The position numbers and the translations under genes were made by a program. This document shows positions 9,240-17,313 of a stretch of 64,000 bases of DNA, one piece after another. The stretch covers positions 1-64,000 of the forward strand of contig DAHUYP010000008.1 of the NCBI GenBank assembly GCA_027315105.1, read 5' to 3'. This stretch comes from Gammaproteobacteria bacterium. Lineage in GTDB: Bacteria; Pseudomonadota; Gammaproteobacteria; Steroidobacterales; Steroidobacteraceae. The notes under the pieces are model-generated. The model worked only from the letters and a program-made list of their open reading frames with translations, was not told the origin of the DNA and did not search any database. Each line of letters begins with the position of its first letter. The first letter of the stretch is position 1.

Positions 9240-10729
9240 AGGCGCTCGGCGTGGCACGACGCTCTGGATGAGGCAGCGCGCGACCCTGCTGCCTTGAGCA
9301 GATTCCTGGGACTGGACTGTGCGCCCGAGGTCAAGACGCTGCGGCGGGCTCTGGATCGTCTTGCCGCCCGTCAGTGTGCCCAGAAGATCGGTGGGGAGAT
9401 GGCGCGAGTGCGCGTGGCGCAGCGCGGGCAGCTGATGGGGTTCTTGCCCATCGCGATCGGCACGTACGTGCCTACCACGGCAAGCGCACGATCTCCAAGG
9501 CCTACCTTGCGCGGCGCCATCTGGCCATGCCGGCCCCCAGCGACCACTGGATAAACGACCGCGCTGGGGATCCACTGCTGCTGATCATCGCCGAACTCGA
9601 TACCTCCCTGGTCAAGGCCTTCCCCGAGCTGCTGCGAGAGGTGCGCGCCACCATCGGCGAGCGGCAGGTGACGATCATCTTCGATCGCGGCGGGTGGAGT
9701 CCGAAACTTTTCCGCAGCATGATCGAGCAGGGCTTCGACCTGCTGACCTACCGCAAGGGCAAAAGGCGCCTTATCGGTCCGCGGCGCTTCGTGCACCGCC
9801 GCGCCAAGCTCGACGGATGGTGGGTCAGTTATAACCTGCACGATCAGGCGGTGCGCTTCCTGAAGGGAAAGCTGCGCTTGCGGCAGATTACGCGCTTGTG
9901 CGACGGGGGAAGCATCAGACCCAGATCATCACCAGTCGCTGGAACCTGCGCGACATCGAGCTTGCCTACCGCATGTTCGAGCGGCGGAGGCAGGAGGACT
10001 ACTTCTAGTACATGCGCGAGGAGTTCTTGCTCGATGCGCTCGTGGACTACCGCCTCGAGTCCGAGGACGCCACCCGCAGATCCCCAACCCCGAGCGGCGC
10101 GCGCTGGACAAGCAGATCCGCGCCGCTCGCACGCAACTCGCCGACTTCGAGCGTCAGTTCGGGGCGCCCGCCGCCGACAAACCCGAGCAACACCGTCCCA
10201 GCATGCGTAGCTTCAAGATGACCCACGGCAAGCTCGGCCAAGAACTGCGCGCGGCGCGTTCCCGTCTACGCAAGCTCATCTTGCAACGACGCTGTCTACC
10301 GCGCGCGTCGAGATCCGCGATTTCGGCAAGCACAGCGTGGTCAAGTTCGCCACCGAGCGCAAGCATCTGACCGACCTCATGAAGATGCTCGCCTACCAGG
10401 CCGAGAGTGACCTGCTGAACCTTCTGCAGCCGCACTACCGGCGGGCCGAGCAGGAAGGCAGAACGCTGCTGCATGAGCTCTTCGCCGCCGCCGGCGACAT
10501 CCGCGTTGCCGAAGAGGCACCGCAGATCACCTTGGCGCCGTTGAGCTCGCCGCACCGAACCCGCGCCGTGCACGCACTCTGCGAGCTTCTCAACCAGACC
10601 GCCACTGCGTTCCCGGGGACGCGCCTGTGCCTGCGTTTTGCCGTACGTTCCCCGCTCGTCATCGGGCCCGCCTTCCATGGCACACCAGCCCACCGGGTCG
10701 CCGCCGCGGCCCCAGCTCCGGCCCCATGA
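9240..10729 (+). pseudogene. Decayed DDE-type transposase remnant
   Basis: Pieces of one transposase-like protein can be followed through several frames. Frame A (9240-9455) reads SRFLGLDCAPEVKTLRR. Frame B (about 9457-9905) carries RAYHGKRTISKAYLARRH and IIFDRGGWSPKLF...LLTYRKG. Another frame holds RWNLRDIELAYRMFERRRQ and then meets an in-frame TAG at 10009-10011, with MREEFLLDALVDYRLE reading straight on after it. Further shifts near 10075 and 10290 lead to the tail VVKFATERKHLTDLMKMLAY. At least four frameshifts and one stop are needed, so it is inactive. The family pattern is that of DDE transposases annotated in proteobacteria and actinobacteria. I could not find matching terminal inverted repeats. 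Confidence 0.8.
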
Positions 10730-11185
10730 CCACGCCTCAACCGGACATTTTGGACAGGGGCTATGTCAGGAGGTCTGAAATTACCGCCTCGCATCGACAT
10801 CACGCCTCAACATCGCGATACTCGCACGCCTGATCACCAAAACCACATCCTTCATGCATAGTGCCGGCTAACCGAGCCCGGACAGACTAAACCGCCGGAC
10901 TGAAGCAGTCTGGGCGTCAAGTCGGTAGCCCGGAAGCAGAGGCGTTCCGGACGAACTCCCCTGCGATCACTCACGCGCCGCGGATTGCGCCGCCAGCCGC
11001 CCGCGCCATAGGATGTCAATGCGCGGACGCATACAGCGCCAACGGATCGCTGTGGAATCGGATGACGTGGCCGGCGCCCATGCCAGAGTCATGCCGTTCC
11101 CGCGCTGGTTGTCTCTGGCCTCGATCGCCGGCCAGTGTCCACCTACGGCAGCGACCGATAGCCTTGCCGACCAGAGTGTTTCGCC
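10730..11185. other. 456-bp intergenic region beyond the transposase remnant
   Basis: No protein gene is supported. A small frame at 11013-11219 runs into the next gene on the opposite strand and looks like chance coding. The section 10861-10935 holds an unidentified, possibly structured element with a hairpin and repeated AGCCCGGA words. Sequence around 10740 (CCGGACATTTTGGACAGG) may be an old insertion-sequence end, but no partner was seen at the other end. Confidence 0.5.
10895..10913. other. Perfect stem-loop in a possibly structured intergenic element
   Basis: CCGGACTG pairs with CAGTCTGG (one G-T pair) around an AAG loop. It is flanked on both sides by the word AGCCCGGA. I do not recognise the element. 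It does not match the GEMM-I consensus, a tRNA or a common terminator. Confidence 0.35.
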
Positions 11186-13558
11186 TCAATTAGCCGTGAA
11201 GCCGACGTCGTCTACGTAGAACACGGCTGGCCCGCTCTGGTCCTGGATGTTGAACTTTAGGATATTCAAGTCCGTCAGGTTGAACGCTGACAGCGGAATC
11301 TTGTAGTTGCACCATTGGCCGACTGTCGGGCACCCGGCGGTCGTGGCGTACTGCGCGATGTTGCCGACGCTGCCATCGAACGTATCACCGGACGATAGGA
11401 TGCCCACCGCCCACACAGCACCCGCCACGGTCGGCTTGAGCGCCATGACGATATACTTGTACGGCGAAGTGTCGAAGCAATCCGCGAGATTACTCTGGCA
11501 CAAGGCGTTCTTGTACGGCTGCCAACCGCCCGTGCCGCTGGTCACATCGACGGCGATATCGTAAGGACCGTCGAGAGGCTTTCCCGCCGTGTCCTGGTAG
11601 TTGATCGTCGCCTCCCACGACCAGTCGCCGCCCCAGTTGAAGACACCGTTGTAATAGACCCAAAGGGTGGCCGCGGCAATACTGCCAGTGATAGTGACAT
11701 TGGCGGTGCTCGGCGCGCTCAGATTCGCCCCCCCGGCGGGGTTGGAGAGGGCCACCGTGAACGACCTGCTGCCCGAGAACGCCGTCGCGTTGCTGACAGT
11801 GACCGAGAAGGTCTTGGAGGCCGCATCGCCTGCCGCCCACTGAAGCGTACCGCTCGCGGCCGTGTAGTCGGTGCCGGCCACGGCGGTGCCGTTGGCTGTG
11901 GCGTAGGCCACAGTGACCGCGCCCGTCGAGCCGCCGGTTCGATTGACGGTCACGGTCACCGACCCGCCGCTCTGAGCGACGTTGTAGCTCGAGGCGGACA
12001 GTTGAAGGCTGCCCGCGGCGCTCGCCGCACCGCCGGTAATGGTCGCGGTGGCCCGACTGGGGCTGCCGAGCGTCGCGCCGCCGGTGGGAGCGGACAGGGT
12101 GATGCTGAACGAGCGGCTGCCGGCGAACGGCGTCGCATTGCTCACCGGGACCGAGAAGTTCTTGGCGCTCGAATCCCCGTCGGCCCACTGCAGCGTGCCG
12201 CTGGCGGCCGTGTAGTCGGTGCCGGCCACGGCGGTGCCGTTGGCTGTGGCGTAGGCGACCGTGACCGCGCCCGCTGAGCCGCCGGTACGGTTGACCGTCA
12301 CGGTCACCGAGCCGGCGCTCTGCGCGGCCGTATAGCTCGAGGCGGACAGCTCCAGGCTGCCGACCGTGGGAGCGGCGTCACCGGTGATCGTCACGCTGGC
12401 GCTGCCCGGCGAGCTGATCGTCGCGCCTGCGCTGGGGCTGGAGAGCGCGACGGTGAAGGTCTTGTTGCCGGAGAACGGGGCCGCGTTGCTGACCGGGACC
12501 GAGAAGGTCTTGGCGCTCGAATCCCCGTCGGCCCACTGCAGCGTGCCACTGGCGGCCGTGTAGTCCGTGCCGGCGACGGCGCTGCCGTCGATGGTGAAGT
12601 ACGCAGCCGTGACCGCGCCATAGGAGCCGCCGATACGATCGACCGTGACGGTTACCGAGCCGGTGCTTTGCGCGACTGTCTGGCTCGAGGCCGACAGGTG
12701 CAGGATGCCCACCGGGGGCGAGCTAGTCCCGGCAATCGTGACATCGGCGCTCGCCGCACTGCCGACCATTGCCCCGCCGCCCGCGCCGGTGAGTGTGACG
12801 ACGAACGACTTGTCGCCGGAGAACGGATTCGCGTTGCTGACCGCGACCCGGAAGCTCTTCGCGGTGGCATCGCCATCGGCCCAGGTCAGCGTCCCGCTCG
12901 CGGCCGAATAGTCGGTGCCGGCGACGGCGGTGCCGTTGGCGGTGGCGTAGGTAACGCTGACCGCACCGGAGTCGCCGCCGGAGCGATTGACCGTCACTGT
13001 CGCCGACCCGGTGGCCTGGTCGACCAGGTAGGCCGTGTCGGCCAGCTCCAGGCTGCCGGCGGAAGCGCCCGACGCGGCGCCCGAGATCGTCACGGCGGCG
13101 CTGCCGGGGCTGCCGATCGCGGCGGCGGCGCTGGGGCTGATGAGCACGACGTCGAAGGACTTGTTCCCTGAAAACGACTGCGCATTGCTCACAGGCACCG
13201 TGATGGTCCTGGGAGTCGAATCGTTCTCGGCCCACTGCAGCGTGCCGCTGGTGGCCGTGTAGTCCGTGCCGGCGAGGGCGGTGCCATCGGCGGTCGCGTA
13301 TGCGATTTCCACCGCGGCGGTGGCAGCGCCGGTGCGGACCACTGACAGCGAGACGGAACCCGCGCTCTGGAGGGCCGCGTAGGTCGATGCGGACAGTGCC
13401 AGCGTATCCGCTCCGGCAGACGGTGCCGCACTGGCTGCGGCACCCGCGGGCGATGCGGAACCATTGCCGGCGGTCTGGTTGCACGCCGACAGAGCCAGCG
13501 TGAATATCATCAGCGCCGCCATCCGAACCGGGATCACTCGCCGCGTGGATGAATCCAT
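11186..13558 (-). CDS. Calx-beta repeat lipoprotein with C-terminal carbohydrate-binding-like domain
   Basis: The chosen ATG at 13558 gives 790 residues. GAGGTAG sits nine bases upstream, and the signal peptide ends in LALSAC with a lipidated Cys26. Five Calx-beta repeats of about 109 residues follow at 52-160, 169-277, 285-393, 400-508 and 517-625. Each carries the A.GTDYTA.SGTL.W core. The last 165 residues form a jelly-roll-like module (tryptophan-rich start, FYVDDVGF end) resembling galactose-binding-fold carbohydrate modules. A longer frame reaches 13648 but would start inside the riboswitch, so I reject it. The likely role is a surface matrix protein that binds the EPS or another cell. 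A c-di-GMP-I riboswitch precedes it. The family assignment is firm and the role is inferred. Confidence 0.85.
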   Translation of the reverse strand: MDSSTRRVIPVRMAALMIFTLALSACNQTAGNGSASPAGAAASAAPSAGADTLALSASTYAALQSAGSVSLSVVRTGAATAAVEIAYATADGTALAGTDYTATSGTLQWAENDSTPRTITVPVSNAQSFSGNKSFDVVLISPSAAAAIGSPGSAAVTISGAASGASAGSLELADTAYLVDQATGSATVTVNRSGGDSGAVSVTYATANGTAVAGTDYSAASGTLTWADGDATAKSFRVAVSNANPFSGDKSFVVTLTGAGGGAMVGSAASADVTIAGTSSPPVGILHLSASSQTVAQSTGSVTVTVDRIGGSYGAVTAAYFTIDGSAVAGTDYTAASGTLQWADGDSSAKTFSVPVSNAAPFSGNKTFTVALSSPSAGATISSPGSASVTITGDAAPTVGSLELSASSYTAAQSAGSVTVTVNRTGGSAGAVTVAYATANGTAVAGTDYTAASGTLQWADGDSSAKNFSVPVSNATPFAGSRSFSITLSAPTGGATLGSPSRATATITGGAASAAGSLQLSASSYNVAQSGGSVTVTVNRTGGSTGAVTVAYATANGTAVAGTDYTAASGTLQWAAGDAASKTFSVTVSNATAFSGSRSFTVALSNPAGGANLSAPSTANVTITGSIAAATLWVYYNGVFNWGGDWSWEATINYQDTAGKPLDGPYDIAVDVTSGTGGWQPYKNALCQSNLADCFDTSPYKYIVMALKPTVAGAVWAVGILSSGDTFDGSVGNIAQYATTAGCPTVGQWCNYKIPLSAFNLTDLNILKFNIQDQSGPAVFYVDDVGFTAN
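11684..13405 (-). repeat. Five tandem Calx-beta-coding repeats
   Basis: Five units of about 345 bases encode the Calx-beta domains. Repeats 3 to 5 share long stretches of nearly identical DNA, such as the segments coding TDYTAASGTLQWA and VAYATANGTAVAG near 11880 and 12230. Such near-identity allows unit gain or loss by recombination. Confidence 0.85.
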
Positions 13559-13650
13559 CTGCACTACCTCAGCGTTGCCGATCTTGGCCCCGGCCGCGGC
13601 GGCAGACCGATAGCGGGATTGACGACGGCGCAGCTTTGTCTGCGGCACCC

Positions 13651-13740
13651 GACGGCAACCCCGCTATCTGATGAATCTGACCGATCCCGCAGACCGGAGG
13701 CTTTGCGTCCCCGCCTTTCGGCGGGTTTGCCCTTGTACGT
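13651..13740 (-). promoter_or_regulatory. c-di-GMP-I (GEMM-I) riboswitch aptamer
   Basis: Read on the minus strand, the sequence carries the GEMM-I signature in order: AAGGGCAAACC (13734-13724), a P2 hairpin closed by a GAAA tetraloop between CCCGCC and GGCGGG, GGGACGCAAAGCCUCCGG with the tetraloop receptor, a P3 arm, and the closing AGCGGGGUUGCCG (13664-13652). These match the class I c-di-GMP aptamer almost base for base. The Calx-beta lipoprotein gene starts about 93 bases further on. A segment at 13609-13620 can pair with 13657-13668 over 12 bp (one G-U) and would break the closing arm, so it is a probable expression platform. No T-run follows, so translational or Rho-dependent control is more likely than an intrinsic terminator. 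Confidence 0.93.
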
Positions 13741-13821
13741 TCCCGGCCATTGAACCGTCGTTTGGATTCCGGCGCAAACTGTCGCCAAATTAATACGCCG
13801 CGGGACGCCGACAGCGTTTAT

Positions 13822-13841
13822 GCGCCGGCAGTGGCCGGCGC
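13822..13841 (-). terminator. Perfect 8-bp hairpin after the O-antigen-ligase-like gene
   Basis: GCGCCGGC pairs perfectly with GCCGGCGC around a four-base loop, 40 bases past the stop of the polymerase gene and upstream of the riboswitch. No T-run follows. It may separate the two transcripts. Confidence 0.4.
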
Positions 13842-13863
13842 CATGTCAAGGTCTGATTGACGG

Positions 13864-13880
13864 GGCATATGACATATGCC
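13864..13880. promoter_or_regulatory. Palindrome touching the stop codon of the polymerase gene
   Basis: GGCATAT-GAC-ATATGCC is a perfect 7-bp inverted repeat ending one base before the TAA. It is AT-rich within GC-rich DNA and lies upstream of the riboswitch leader. It could be an operator for the Calx-beta gene or part of the 3' processing signal of the upstream gene. Confidence 0.35.
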
Positions 13881-15317
13881 TTAGCGAGGTGTCCTTGATC
13901 GCGAAAACGCTCTGCGAGCGGGATATCCGGGCGGCCCGCTAGCTGCGCGGCCGGAACTCTGCGGCTGGCTCTGCGTCTGCCGATCCAGCAACGTTCTGCC
14001 CATGGCGATGGTGGCGATGGTCATGATCACGAATTCGCAGCAGAGCGTGTTGAACCAGCGGGACTCGGACAGGTTCGCGATCAACTGTTCGAACAGCAGG
14101 GTCAGGTACAGGACGCCTTGCGGACGCAGGGCTGCCAACAGCCTCAGTCCCTGGCGCAGAAACGTTACGAGATAGCCGAGCAGGCACAACCCGCCGACCG
14201 CGCCCAGGTCATTGACGACGTCGAGGTAGCCGTTGTGGCCCTCGGTCGGGTAGAAGTACAGGCGCCGCAGCATCTCCATGGAAGGGGAGTTCGGTACCTG
14301 GACCCAGTAGGCGCCATATCCGGAACCGAGAATGGGACGCAGGGCAATGTGCTCCCGCATGATGTTCCAGATGGCCGTGCGTCCGCTGAACGTCTGATCC
14401 TTGCCGGTGAGCATCGTGATCGGCGACAGCAGCAGACCCGAGCCGGGCACCAGATTCAGTACCGCCAACGAGTACAGCAACAACGCGCCGACGAACAGTA
14501 CGATCAGGTACGGCAGATAGCGCCGCAGCCCCGGCGGTGAGCGCAGCAGCGTCAGCAGCAGAAGGATCGAGAACGCCGCCGCCACGATCGAGGTGGAGCT
14601 GCGCGATTCCAGCAGGCACGTCCCTGCCACGGCGATGCCGAGCACCGTCCACCACCAGCGGCTCTCTCCGTTCAGCCAGGCGTGCATCCACAGGATGAGC
14701 GCAATGGCCGACAATGAGCCAAGACCGTTCTTCTGCGTGGCCAGGCCGTGCCAGGCGCCGGCTACGGCCGCCAGGTCGACCTGCTCGATTGCCAGCTGTG
14801 GCGCTGCGAGCACGAAGATGATCGAGCCGATGAGCACGATCGTCAGGATCGGGCGCAGGACGGTCTGAAACCGTGTCGTTCGCCACGCCACCAGCGTGAG
14901 CGCGATCGCATCCAGCACGATCGTCATCATGCGCACGCTACGCCGAACGGTCACCATCGGGTCGATCGACCATACGGCGCTGGCCGCCGCCAAAGCGACG
15001 AACAGCAGCAGATACGGGTTGATCCGGCGCAGCAGCCGCAGTGCGACGCCGGATCGAGACAGCGTCACCGCCGCCCCGAACGCCAGCAACGTGAGCCATC
15101 CTATCCGGCTCATCGTGCTGCCCTCGGTCGGCATGCCTTGCGCAGCCGCCCCGTAGACGAAGCCGTCCGGGACGGTCGAGAACACCACCAGTACCCAGAT
15201 TGCTCCGGCAACGGCGATCGACGAGCCCTTGCGGCGGGGCGCCGGCGAGGTCGCAGCGGTGGCTGTCTGATGGCGCCCGCCCGTCCGACCGGGTCCGAGT
15301 CGAAGGCGCCCGCTCAC
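13881..15317 (-). CDS. O-antigen ligase/polymerase family membrane protein (Wzy/WaaL-like)
   Basis: A 478-residue inner-membrane protein with about ten to twelve hydrophobic segments starting near residue 32. A large periplasmic loop contains the Wzy_C-type SGRTAIW motif and the downstream GHNGYLDVVNDLG motif. These proteins join lipid-linked oligosaccharides, either as polymerase or ligase. In a Wzx/Wzy-type locus with EpsE/F/G, a polymerase role is most likely. The gene follows the WecG/TagA transferase gene after 197 bases and precedes two hairpins and the riboswitch. The long basic N-terminus makes the exact start uncertain. Confidence 0.85.
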   Translation of the reverse strand: MSGRLRLGPGRTGGRHQTATAATSPAPRRKGSSIAVAGAIWVLVVFSTVPDGFVYGAAAQGMPTEGSTMSRIGWLTLLAFGAAVTLSRSGVALRLLRRINPYLLLFVALAAASAVWSIDPMVTVRRSVRMMTIVLDAIALTLVAWRTTRFQTVLRPILTIVLIGSIIFVLAAPQLAIEQVDLAAVAGAWHGLATQKNGLGSLSAIALILWMHAWLNGESRWWWTVLGIAVAGTCLLESRSSTSIVAAAFSILLLLTLLRSPPGLRRYLPYLIVLFVGALLLYSLAVLNLVPGSGLLLSPITMLTGKDQTFSGRTAIWNIMREHIALRPILGSGYGAYWVQVPNSPSMEMLRRLYFYPTEGHNGYLDVVNDLGAVGGLCLLGYLVTFLRQGLRLLAALRPQGVLYLTLLFEQLIANLSESRWFNTLCCEFVIMTIATIAMGRTLLDRQTQSQPQSSGRAASGPPGYPARRAFSRSRTPR

Positions 15318-15514
15318 GGCGCAGGTCCCGATGGCGAAAACCGGTGCGGGCGATCTGGGTTGGTGGGCCGGTCGCGAACGATGGGATATGACAGCATTCG
15401 CTGGATGGCAATGTCCGCCAGGTCGGCGCGATTATGACCGTATACGCGGCCCTTAGGGAAGCTGCGCAGACGCGCAGGCGCTCGGAGGCCGCGCGCCCCT
15501 AGGAGCATCCGGGC

Positions 15515-16288
15515 TCACGGCATGCTTGCCGGTGAGTCGGCGAACGGGTTCCTGTATACACCCATGAGCTGGCGCGCGAGCAGGTACAGGAACGGCGGCT
15601 GGTGCACGAAGTAGCGGTGCCAGCGCTGTCGCGGCTCACGCACTACGCGATACAGCCACTCCAGTCCGACGTTGGTGACCCAGGCCGGCGGCCGTTTGAG
15701 GCTCTCCGCTTCGTAGTCGATGGTGCCGCCGAGCGGCAGGAACAGCTTGATTGCCGGCAGCCGGTGCCGGTACTTGAATATGAACTTCTCCTGGCGCGCG
15801 CCACCGAGGCCGATCAGCAGCACGGTCGCCCCGGAGGCGTTGATCTCGGCCAGAATTCGCTCGATCTGGTCGGGGTGACGGTCGTAATCGGGCGCTGGGG
15901 CATTGGTGCCGACCACCATCTCACGGCCTGCCCTGGCATTGATGTTCCGGCGCGCGACCTCTGCCACGCCCGGGCGGCCGCCGCAGATGAAGACCGTCAT
16001 CGAAGGATCGTTCCTGTAGCGCATGTAAAAGCGCGGGAAGTAGTCGGAGCCCGATACACGCTCTGTCAATGGGGTGCCCAGCAGCCGTGCCGCGAGGATA
16101 AGGATTTGGCTGTCGCAGGTGATCACGTCGAATCGCGGCAACAACTGATAGAACTCGCGGTCCTTCTGCAGCTTCATGATCATGTCGACGTGCAGCGTCA
16201 GCATGATTCCCTGTCGAAAGTTCTCGACCAGGTCATCCATCGACACATCGTCGACGTCGACGTTCAGCAGCCTCACCCTGCGGTGCAT
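15515..16288 (-). CDS. WecG/TagA/CpsF family glycosyltransferase (GT26)
   Basis: This 257-residue soluble or peripheral enzyme matches the WecG/TagA/CpsF fold. It has DVITCDSQILILAARLLG near residues 54-71, a VFICGGRPGVAEVA nucleotide-binding stretch, a GLGGARQEKF motif and PLGGTIDYEAESLKR-PPAWV near the C-terminus. Family members add a sugar (often ManNAc, ManNAcA or glucose) to a polyprenyl-diphosphate-linked acceptor in the cytoplasm. Here it probably adds an early or middle sugar of the EPS repeat. The donor is not predictable. Confidence 0.9.
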   Translation of the reverse strand: MHRRVRLLNVDVDDVSMDDLVENFRQGIMLTLHVDMIMKLQKDREFYQLLPRFDVITCDSQILILAARLLGTPLTERVSGSDYFPRFYMRYRNDPSMTVFICGGRPGVAEVARRNINARAGREMVVGTNAPAPDYDRHPDQIERILAEINASGATVLLIGLGGARQEKFIFKYRHRLPAIKLFLPLGGTIDYEAESLKRPPAWVTNVGLEWLYRVVREPRQRWHRYFVHQPPFLYLLARQLMGVYRNPFADSPASMP

Positions 16289-16390
16289 TTCCGTGGTCCC
16301 TCCATCAAGGTCAGCTCGGCCGGCCTCCTCGCGTCCGCACCTGGTCCAGCCCTCAGGCGTCCCAGCGCGGATGGCGGCGAGATTGCCAGG

Positions 16391-17269
16391 TCAACGAGGC
16401 GTCAAGCGGTCGATCAATTGCTTTGTCTGTGCGATGTTTCGGCGGCTGGAAGCCCCAAATACGATCGATTCGATGTGCGGAAACCGACAGACATACTCCA
16501 AGGCCTGCTCGGGAGGCACGGCGCCGCTGGCGAACACCGACATTGCGACCAGGCGGCAACGGCCTTGGGCGATCAGTTCCTCGTATGCCTGCATGCCGCC
16601 GCACATCCTGAAGCCGATCTTGTTGATATTGGCGCAGATGATCGGGTTTTCGATGCCGGCTTTCTCCAATCGCCGCTGCAGGAGCGGAGCGTTCATCGTG
16701 ATGAAGCCCGGCTCCGCGCGATAGCGCTCACGAACGTGGCTGGCGAAGATCCTGAACGCCTCGTCGAATCCGAGGCCGAGCAGGAAATCCGTGGCGACGT
16801 TCTGCAGGAAGATCACCGGGGTCTGCAGGTCGGCGAACATCTTCATCTCGGCGTCGATCAGCAGGCTCGCGAGACCCTCGATATCCTTGCGCGCCAGGGA
16901 CACTCCGCCCCGGAACAATGCGCCCAGCTTGTTGTCCTCCGGCAGAAAGCTCCGCAGCGCGCCCAGCACCCCGAGTTCCGCGGCGGCGTTGGCATATTTG
17001 TGCGCATACGGCATGCACGGATAGAACTGGTAGTCGGGAAATCGTTGGCGATTGGCGCGAAAATGCTCGCATACCTCCGCAATGCGCTCATGCGTCGTGC
17101 ACATGAAGGTCTTGATGCCCTCGGCGTAGGCGTCCTCCAGCACCTGGACGATCGACGCGGTGTCCTGAAAGCGCATCGCCTGCGCGCGCGCCTTTTCCTC
17201 CGACATGTGATTCACGCCGAAGAACTGATTGTCGCCGAATAGAACTCTGTCCATCTGGATCGCCGCCAA
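16391..17269 (-). CDS. Unrecognised conserved protein, aldo/keto-reductase-like barrel
   Basis: A 292-residue protein without signal peptide or membrane segments. VLFGDNQFFGVNHMSEEKA near the N-terminus and the alternation of hydrophobic strands with helices suggest a TIM barrel. The C-terminus (PHIESIVFGASSRRNIAQTKQLID) resembles the end of aldo/keto reductases, where a GAS-R motif binds NADP. The usual catalytic Asp-Tyr-Lys-His set is not obvious. Its position between a Gfo/Idh/MocA oxidoreductase (44 bp upstream) and a glycosyltransferase suggests work on a sugar precursor. An ATG five codons in, at 17254, is an equally good start. Confidence 0.6.
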   Translation of the reverse strand: MAAIQMDRVLFGDNQFFGVNHMSEEKARAQAMRFQDTASIVQVLEDAYAEGIKTFMCTTHERIAEVCEHFRANRQRFPDYQFYPCMPYAHKYANAAAELGVLGALRSFLPEDNKLGALFRGGVSLARKDIEGLASLLIDAEMKMFADLQTPVIFLQNVATDFLLGLGFDEAFRIFASHVRERYRAEPGFITMNAPLLQRRLEKAGIENPIICANINKIGFRMCGGMQAYEELIAQGRCRLVAMSVFASGAVPPEQALEYVCRFPHIESIVFGASSRRNIAQTKQLIDRLTPR

Positions 17270-17313
17270 TTTGATGCTGAATTATGGAGTCGGAGTCTCG
17301 GCCGGTCGCGGCG

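Noticed and set aside
10861-10935. A second GEMM-I riboswitch
   Set aside because: It lacks the GGGCAAACC, GAAA-tetraloop and GACGCAAAGCC signature in order.
11013-11219. A 68-codon frame overlapping the Calx-beta gene end
   Set aside because: No family, no ribosome site, and it crosses a supported gene on the other strand.
11684-13405. Tandem repeats as a CRISPR array
   Set aside because: The repeats are 345-base coding units in one frame with Calx-beta motifs, not short repeats with spacers.
13559-13648. Upstream extension of the Calx-beta gene
   Set aside because: It would start inside the riboswitch, hide the lipoprotein signal peptide and ignore the GAGGTAG site before 13558.
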